64,000 bases of DNA from Aspergillus flavus (Eukaryota; Ascomycota; Eurotiomycetes; Eurotiales; Aspergillaceae). The DNA lies in contig NC_092405.1 of the NCBI RefSeq assembly GCF_009017415.1, forward strand, positions 372,001 through 436,000. The letters run 5' to 3'. Shown here in pieces: positions 57,383-64,000 of the stretch. Position 1 is the first letter of the stretch. Every line of letters starts with the position of its first letter. The notes beneath the pieces were generated by a model. The model did not search any database, was not told the origin of the DNA, and saw only the letters and a program-made list of their open reading frames with translations. The position numbers were made by a program, and so were the translations under genes.

Positions 57383-57933
57383 ACTTACTCAGTGGGGGAG
57401 ATCGGCCAGGACTAGAGGCAATGAGGTGGGGTAAGACAAGAAAGAGAGAACTCTATGTTCTTATCAATGACTATATAAACCTTCGACGCTCAGATCTTGT
57501 ATCCAATCCCTTGTTGGACTCCTTAATGCCTCGCTTCCAATTCTTTAAATAGTGAAGAATGCCAAGAGTCCGACACTTGCAGATTTTCAGCGATGAACTC
57601 AACCGATGGATCGGTTCCGGAGAAGTTATCCATAGCACGGTCTCCGACACGACCTTGCAAGGGGGAAGGTTGAAAAATGATTAGTATGCAGGCAGTGGCT
57701 GGCTGATGGTGGAAGATCGCGAAGATCTTATCCATATTGTTCGCCATGCATGAAGCTATCGGCTGCTCTGCCTCACATTTTGTCAGCCGCAAGGGATGAA
57801 AGGATCAAAAGACCCGAGCACGTAATTCCAATGATAAAGGGAGAAAATAGTGGGTTTCCCTATTTTTCAAGCTTCTCGAGACATACATTTCTCACGGAGG
57901 TCTATACTCGGAAACTAACTTCTGTTTTTAGAT
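57383..57933. other. shared divergent promoter
   Basis: 551 bases between the start codons of the M28 peptidase and the DHA2 transporter. Contains the peptidase TATA-like element. A short frame at 57523-57792 has no domain. No other gene. Confidence 0.5.
57472..57479 (-). promoter_or_regulatory. TATA-like element of the M28 peptidase gene
   Basis: tatataaa on the plus strand (tttatata on the minus strand), 90 bp upstream of the ATG at 57382. Confidence 0.45.
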
Positions 57934-59792
57934 ATGGCGCCTTCGTCCAATTCTCAATGGGACGACACCGAGAGAGCGAATGAAGAAACCCCACTGCTCA
58001 AGGATCTCAAAGATCACCAATCTCACATTCTCCCGCGGAGACGACTCCTTGTTGTATTTCCTGCCTTGGCTCTGATTCATTTTACCTCGTTTCTGGATCA
58101 GACAGCCTTATCAACTTCATTACCCGCCATCGCTGCGGGACTCAACACCGGCTCCTCCATCTCATGGGTCAGTGCCAGTTTCCTCACGACGAGTACCAGC
58201 ATCCAGCTGATCAACGGTCGGCTGTCGGACATCTTCGGTCGCAAAACATGTCTTCTAGGCGCGTTGACAATAATGGTGCTGGGCAACCTGCTGTCCGGAT
58301 GGTCCCAGACCCCCGCACAATTGTATGCAACTAGAGCGTTTAGTGGCCTCGGTGCCGGAGCCATTAATGCGCTGGTGCAAATCGCTATTTCCGACATCAC
58401 TACCTTGGAGCAACGCGGATACTATTTTGGAATTCTGGGAGTTGCAGTGGCTCTGGGGAATGGACTTGGTCCGGTTGTGGGCGGCGTACTCACGGAAAAG
58501 ACCTCCTGGCGATGGGCATTTTGGTTCGTGTGTCCGTTGGCAGCGGCGGCAGCCACATATTTCGGCCTCGTATTCCCACCGTCCGACATGGCCGACAATG
58601 TCTGCACGAAGTTGCAGAGGGTGGATTGGTTCGGAGTTTTCACGAGCATGATGGCTATTGTGTTGATCCTGGTACGTGCGACAGCGCCACATAACTGCGC
58701 AGCTATACAGGAATTAACTTAGCCTTTAGATCCCCGTTTCGTAAGGAGGCTCCGCTATTCCATGGAACTCTCCTATAATCATTGCTATGTTAGCGCTCGG
58801 AGCGGCGCTCTTCGGTCTCTTCCTGATCGGAGAGTGGCGTTGGGTCAAACTGCCGCTTTTGCCCAGTATGCCGTCCATTCACGTAGATGTATTCGTATGC
58901 TGACTGTCTAAGTGCGCTTATTCAAATATAATTACTCCACGAACATCCTTCTCGCCGTTAACATCCTGATCGGCTGGGTATTCTGGGGAAACCTCTTCTA
59001 TATCCCGCTGTACTTCCAGAATGTCCGCGGCTGGAGCCCGGGAACAGCTGGTTCCCTGATCTTGCCGATGGTGATTGCGCACGGCATAACCTCAGGTCTG
59101 ACCGGGCTCATAATCTCTTGGACCGGCAGGTATAAGGTAGTCATCAGCATTGGCGTTGGCATGTGGATGATCGCAGCAGCGGCCAAGTCCTTCTATACAC
59201 AGCAGACTCCACTGTGGATTCTGGAACTAGGAGGGATCTTTGAAGGTATTGGGGTGGGATGTTCCTTTCAGCCTGGTATGCATACCTATCCCCTACAACA
59301 CCATGATAAGCAGACTAACACAAGCCACAGTAATGGTCGGCCTACTCGCAGGATCCGATAAAAGCGACCGTGCCGTAGTCACAGGCTTTCGCAACTTCAT
59401 CCGCGACATGGGCGGATCGGTCGGCGTAACAGGTACTGTTTCTCCAACACCTACCTTCTTCACGACTAACAAAAAGAGCAGTGTCCGGAGCGATCCTGAA
59501 CAATGTCCTCCACAATGATCTCAAAGGACGGTTCAGCGAGGAACTCATTTCCAAGATCACGTCTTTTGCCTTCGCTTTGTACGACTTCAACCTCACTGAC
59601 GAGGACCAGAAGCTGATCTCCAATGCATATATGCACGGCTTACGAACTGTCTTTACTGTATTCGCAGTTTTGATGCTGCTGTTTTTCGTGCTGTCGTTGT
59701 GCATAAAGGATTATGGACTAGCTGGTAGGACACGTATCGAGAGCGAGGAACAAGCCGAAGGGGAGACCCGGGAGAGATACACTGATGAGTAG
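57934..59792 (+). CDS. DHA2-type 14-helix MFS drug transporter, splice region damaged
   Basis: Best model: exons 57934-58675, 58746-58865, 58913-59275, 59331-59432, 59482-59792, giving 545 residues. Family marks are FLDQTALSTSLPAIAAGL, GRLSDIFGRKTCLLG, RAFSGLGAGAINALVQIAIS, GPVVGGVLTEKTSWRWAFW and RNFIRDMGGSVGVTVSG, so it should export toxic compounds by proton antiport. The first intron is odd. The strong, family-typical pair (donor gtacgt at 58672, acceptor ending 58729) continues IPVS and then TAA at 58742-58744, followed in the same frame by GGSAIPWNSPIIIAML. Only a weaker pair (donor gtgcga at 58676, acceptor cgtaag ending 58745) avoids the stop, losing IPVS and giving LVRGGSA. The gene may therefore be a recent pseudogene, or rescued by shifted splicing. 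The other introns are normal. It shares a promoter region with a secreted peptidase. Confidence 0.75.
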
Positions 59793-60779
59793 AGTGGCAC
59801 GGGTTCCCTGCTGTTTAACAACTCTGCTTATAGTCTAATTTCTGACGTCTTGTAGTTCTTGTAATTACTTTATCAAGGATTCTTAGAGATTATTACTTAG
59901 GAGTATCATGATTTCAATCACATGGGTCAGCTTGTATGGTGTCGGAAAGATAATATATTCAAACTCATTCAACATCTTCTCCTCTTTCCTGACCAAAAAA
60001 AAAACACTGAAGTTGCAGGATTTTGGTGAAAGCACACCCAGCTAATATATATGATTGGCAAACAACTCATGCGCCTTCCTCGATCACACCACTGGATGAC
60101 ATATAAGTAGTACTTTAGGGCGTACGCTCATTTAGCCACGACCCACTAGTCGTACTTCAAACCAACTAGTTATTTCAATTTCTATTTTTTGGATAATTCT
60201 TCATCGTGACGGTTAATAGAGCTCGACAGTACTATAACACTACTGAGATTAGTATATCAATACCCTTGATCGACTCCCAGTGGTGTCGTCCTAGAATCCA
60301 GATATCGTTAAGTTGGTCTGTGTAGCGAGTTAGCTTTAATATCGAAGTGGTTCACGTGCAGAGTTAGCCCTGAAAGCAGACCCCGATCCCTGTACCGTTT
60401 GATTGCGAACTGATAAAATGGTCTCTATACAGAAATACCGTCGACGGCATCTGAAGCTTTCACTCACCCATTTGATATCGGCAAGCGGGGTTGATGCTGC
60501 TATTGTGTATTATTGGCTTATGCTTCAACTATTATAGGATCATGCAGGCGCGGCGTGCCCGAGTGGCGAAGGTCATATGAAATTATATGCTACTATTCCA
60601 GGAGCTGAAGCGGAGTTACGTGTCGTAGTATCTTGAGTTGTGATTTCTGAGTCCAGATTAGGAATTCGAACCGAGGATTACAATGACGAAGTAGAATGAC
60701 TTGACGAGAATGTTTCTCTCACACGGGTATAAATATGGCGTCCTGTCTCCCTCCAGAAACGCAATAAAGGCATTCAGTC
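59793..60779. other. intergenic, about 1 kb
   Basis: Flank between the DHA2 gene and the Vps62-like pseudogene. A 9-10 A run at 59996-60005. A stretch at 60554-60575 resembles a tRNA A box (tgcccgagtgg) but no tRNA folds from it. No gene. Confidence 0.5.
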
Positions 60780-60836
60780 TTCAGACTTCCTTTCTTATCG
60801 TCTAACTTCATCGAGCTTTTCTCTAGTTCACTCCGA

Positions 60837-61827
60837 TTGCCTGCAAATCTCAAGCATCTTCTATTGAATCCACCCTCTTCAACCCAAAATGGCGAACTGG
60901 TCGTCACTTTTACTTCAAGCTTTAATGCTATCTGGAACGACGCTGGTAGTGGTACCACTAGGGACGGAGGTTTCTGGCACCCGATTACCCAAGGCACCCT
61001 TCGGCCTCTGGGTAGTATGGCTGTCGGGAACTTCAAGGAATTGAACGGTCAGCGAGCGGCGCTCTTGATTGGAGCAAAGTCTACCAGCAGCTCAAATCCT
61101 CCTGTTAAAGCGCCTACCAGCTATACTCAGCTTTGGGCGGACAAGGGCAGTGGAGCCAAGCTCAATGGTTCCTTCTGGCGACCCATAGCCGCGTCTGGCT
61201 ATATAGCTATGGGGGATGTGGTCCAATCAGGCTACACGACGCCCTCGACCAGCAAGGTGTGGTGTCTTCGGTCCGACCTTGTTGCTGACGGCCAGTACGC
61301 GGATGAGAGTGTCTAAAATGACAAGATGTGCGGAGTAGGTGGGAACGTGTCCATCTGGGAGGTATATCCTTTTCCGAACAATATTAGCGGAACTGAGTTC
61401 CTTCCCGTGCTCATTCCGTCAAACCCGACCCAGGCTACGCGGTAGTTCCAACCCTAAAAATCCCCAAGGATTTCGGAATTTACCCATCCAGTGCCTACGT
61501 TTACTGCTTCCACGATTCCCAGCACCGGTACCACATATACCTGGGTTGGACAGTGTGAGGTCACCCTACCATTTACCTCCTTCTATGATGATGCCGATCA
61601 ACGGAGCCTCCAACTGACCCGCAATTCCATTCTGTCAAGTCAGCAGATCGATTACATGGTACGTCGAAAGCTCTTATATCAACAACAGTGCTGGAAGCAT
61701 CACCCGGAGCAAACAGGTCACCACTGGTGTCTCCAGTGGGGAGTCCACCGAGCTCGCCCATAGCACCGGCGTCAGCATTTCAGCCAGTACTTGTGTTTTA
61801 GTGAAATTGAAGATCAATCTCAACTAG
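60837..61827 (+). pseudogene. Vps62/DUF946-like pseudogene
   Basis: The first frame (60837-61313) reads as the start of a Vps62-family protein: FTSSFNAIWNDAGSGTTRDG, FWHPITQGTLRPLG, SYTQLWADKGSGAKLNGSFW and KVWCLRSDLVADGQYADESV. No ATG begins it. At 61314 a TAA replaces the Trp codon expected in the repeated W-x-D-K motif, and the same frame continues (NDKMCGVGGNVSIWEVYPFP) to a second stop at 61443. Family-like sequence then goes on in other frames: TLKIPKDFGIYPSS near 61450-61500, TYTWVGQCEVTLPFTSFYDD at 61491-61660, and SAGSITRSKQVTTGVSSGES, STGVSISAS to about 61827. So at least two stops and several frameshifts break one gene of roughly 330 codons. The live family is widespread in fungi and plants and is named for vacuolar sorting, with no settled function. 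Confidence 0.75.
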
Positions 61828-62321
61828 CGCGGCATTCGACAAGCCAACCTTTGGCCCAAGATGTAAAGCAAATCCCGATGTGACCACATGTGCAGGAAAT
61901 AAAGCATTATTGATCAGGCCGTTCCATCCCTGATCATATCCGGTAGCACGGAATCTTTCCGTAGATGCGAAGCATGCATACGTTCTGAATGATTTACACC
62001 GGACCCTACTTGTGATTTTATATTCTGATGTACGCGGGATGATTTATTCCTGGACTCAGGCTCTGTATCAACAATAACAAGGTCCACCCTATACGGGCCA
62101 CACCTCATCAATTCCTATTGTTCCTCATGGATCTATAAATATTGAAACGGGCAATAGCAATAACTCATTGCCCTGCGCAGTCCAGAAATCTAAGCCTTCT
62201 AAAAACCACCCAAAGTAAACAATCGAAACCCAAAATTAAGCCAAGAAATAGATATAAGAAGCGAAAATTAAAGCAATGCAAGAGCATCAATCATAAAAGC
62301 CCCGAAAAACCAACAAGGACT
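61828..62321. other. intergenic, convergent flanks
   Basis: 494 bases between the pseudogene and the TauD-like gene. A-rich from 62200 to 62290. Nothing coding seen. Confidence 0.5.
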
Positions 62322-63291
62322 CTAATCAAGACCAAACTGTCTAGCATCCCATCTCACGCGCTTCAAGTGTCTCCGGGGATCCTTGACCTGGTTGCGCCCA
62401 TGCAACCACCGCCTGTTATCCATGATGATGATGGAACCGCGGGGCATCATCTCGGCCGTGAGATTCACCACCTCGGCCTGTGCCTTCGGGCCCAGGAGAA
62501 CAGACTTGAGTTCCTCGAGCGCGAGTCCAGCTTCGCCTGTCAAAGGCGTGAAGATATCCTCTCTGAAGCGGAGAGCCAGGCTCCCGGATTCCGGGTCGGG
62601 GGATAACAGACTACCGATGATGGACTCGTCCTTGTTATCTGTTTTCCGGAACTCGGGTGGCACGGTGATGAGATAGTCTTTCTTCTGGAGAGCGACGCGG
62701 GTCGACTCCGAGAGGAGCTTGAGGAGATTGTCGACTTTCAGTACGGAGAGAGTCCCGCCGCCGCATTGGTCTGGGTGCAAGACTTGGAGGGCGAAGAAGC
62801 GCGGCGGGGAGGCCTCGTAGCTGCAGTCGGTGTGCCAGGGGAACTCATTCATGGTTTCTGACCTGGCCTGGTGGTCGGGGCATTGGAAGACTGTTTGGCT
62901 GGGTCGGATATCCCAGTACCAGCCGCGGTGGGCGGAGTGGGTGATGGGAAGACCGTGGCCGTGCCATTTGTGTAGGCCGTGAATGAGATTTGTGAGGTAG
63001 TGGGAGTCGTTGTCGTCGAAGTTGAGGCTGATTTTCAGAACGCCCGCGTCCTGAAGGTGGCGTTGGACGCTGCCAACGTGCGATTGGTCATGGGCGGAAT
63101 CAAGCCTTGGGGCTTGGAGGTATGGGATATTGGCTGTATAGATAAGCCTTTCGTTAGCTAAATTTAAACAATAAGGGTCCAAACTGAAATCTTAAACAAG
63201 CTTACATACCGAGTGGCGAAAGCGCAGGAGCAGCCGACCGGATCGACGTCCCCAGGGCACCGTGGTAGGCTCTGGTCAGGGTACGAAGCAT
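62322..63291 (-). CDS. TauD/TfdA-type Fe(II)/2-oxoglutarate dioxygenase, probably mitochondrial
   Basis: Two minus-strand exons (63291-63210, 63133-62322) with a 76-nt intron give 297 residues. The N-terminus (MLRTLTRAYHGALGTSIRS) is basic and amphipathic without acids, like a mitochondrial presequence. The dioxygenase fold has the iron motif HTDCSYEASPPRFFAL (HxD), a middle CGGGTLSVLKVD, LRFREDIFTP, and the distal part PRGSIIIMDNRRWLHGR with the second His and the 2-oxoglutarate-binding Arg nearby, ending RHLKRVRWDARQFG. Family members hydroxylate small acids, amines or sulfonates such as taurine or gamma-butyrobetaine; the substrate here is not known. A TATA-like run lies about 95 bp upstream. 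Confidence 0.88.
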
Positions 63292-63943
63292 TTTGTAACG
63301 AATGGATGGATATGTAGTACTATACTATATCTCTTGAATGATTGTTGATTGACTTCCCATGTTTCTCTCGTTGCGAATAGGTCTATATAAGTTTGTTCCT
63401 ATCAGCGGAATACCGCCCTCTCGAGCTCATCCTACGTGCAATTCCGTTCCGCTTCATCCCTTGCATCGTTACTGCTAATTTACTTCTTGGCTTACGGAGT
63501 ACCGCGGTGGCCTACGTACACCTCTCCCCATCTCCAGGGTAGGAATGTCTTGGCAGGATGACGGGTATCATCCAAATGCCCCAGAAGATCACCAGAATGT
63601 CTTGGCTTGGGCTTGTCGGTGACGAATGTGACCGCGAATGTGGTTCAATATGAGTTGGAAAAGGGGGTGAGACGACGCAAGGGAGAGCTGATAAGATGGT
63701 TGATAATGGAAAAACAAGTGGCTATGGAAACGTCGCTCCATCGAAGGTTCTTTTCTCGCATGCAACTCATCATTTAGGTATGTATGTACATGAGGTCATG
63801 TTCCGGACGAACCAATGTCTGAGGAATATCATCCCAGAATGCTCAAAAGCGGTATGTGCAGTCGTCAGCTCAAATGCATCCTGTCATGCAGAAGAGATAA
63901 CCCATCACGACCAATTAACCCCCTACGTCCGCTTCTTTCCCAA
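63292..63943. other. intergenic near the right edge
   Basis: 652 bases holding the TauD-like promoter and the 3' flank of the gene entering from the right. No other coding signal. Confidence 0.45.
63383..63390 (-). promoter_or_regulatory. TATA-like element of the TauD-like gene
   Basis: ctatataa on the plus strand (ttatatag on the minus strand), 92-99 bp upstream of the ATG at 63291. Confidence 0.4.
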
Positions 63944-64000
63944 TTAGAACCGATTCTCAGGTGCGATCAGCCGCTGGCCGACCTCTCCGTATGCGCCCTC
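63944..64000 (-). CDS. last 18 codons of a gene entering from the right (partial)
   Basis: On the minus strand the frame is open from the right edge and ends with TAA (plus-strand tta at 63944-63946). The visible end reads EGAYGEVGQRLIAPENRF, which looks like a real protein C-terminus. Too short to assign a family; it might also be chance. Confidence 0.35.
   Translation of the reverse strand, partial: EGAYGEVGQRLIAPENRF

Noticed and set aside
60550..60680. Possible tRNA (A-box-like tgcccgagtgg and a ttcgaa element)
   Set aside because: The B-box-like sequence matches on the opposite strand, the acceptor arms do not pair and no cloverleaf can be drawn.

Overview
The window is nuclear DNA of a filamentous ascomycete, almost certainly an Aspergillus or a very close relative. 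Most genes are split by short GT..AG introns of about 45-100 nt, genes lie on both strands with no operons, and the families are typical of Aspergillus: a BglM-type beta-glucosidase, an RglB-type rhamnogalacturonate lyase, a PphA-type PP2A catalytic subunit of 329 residues, a hydrophobin and Zn2Cys6 regulators. I placed exon borders by eye from splice consensus, reading-frame continuity and family alignment; nearly every multi-exon model closes in frame.

Layout. 0-6.4 kb: end of an unrecognised gene, a zinc alcohol dehydrogenase, a long empty stretch, a low-complexity orphan protein and a small acidic-tailed nuclear-type protein. 6.9-15.2 kb: three genes on the minus strand (beta-glucosidase M, a sugar porter, an UNC-93-like MFS protein), with candidate CreA sites upstream of the beta-glucosidase. 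15.2-23.3 kb: relic ORFs, a phosphatidylserine decarboxylase, a Hva1/Tudor-like small protein and a ferric reductase with SreA-type GATA motifs upstream. 23.3-27 kb: gene-poor, but holding a complete 5S rRNA gene on the minus strand. 27-32.6 kb: a hydrophobin, then a Zn2Cys6 factor convergent with a DHA1 transporter. 34.3-38.1 kb: rhamnogalacturonate lyase B and an SLC10A7/RCH1-like carrier. 39-41.4 kb: an interrupted ORF and gene-poor, partly AT-rich DNA.

41.4-51.5 kb: a cytochrome b5/acyl-CoA dehydrogenase fusion, a hexapeptide acetyltransferase, a conserved-looking unknown, a second Zn2Cys6 factor, a PI31-like proteasome regulator and the PP2A catalytic subunit. 52.6-64 kb: a homogentisate dioxygenase family protein, a secreted M28 peptidase divergent from a DHA2 transporter that has a damaged splice region, a Vps62-like pseudogene, a TauD-type dioxygenase and the last codons of a gene entering from the right.

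Functions. Three genes serve plant-polymer breakdown or sugar uptake (beta-glucosidase, sugar porter, rhamnogalacturonate lyase) and one serves iron uptake (ferric reductase). The rest are housekeeping or uncharacterised. I see no secondary-metabolite backbone, intact transposon, CRISPR array or defence-like system. The points most worth a second look are decaying or splice-altered genes (DHA2 transporter, Vps62-like pseudogene, coiled-coil ORF), an intron that can be retained in frame, and the iron-type motifs upstream of the ferric reductase.
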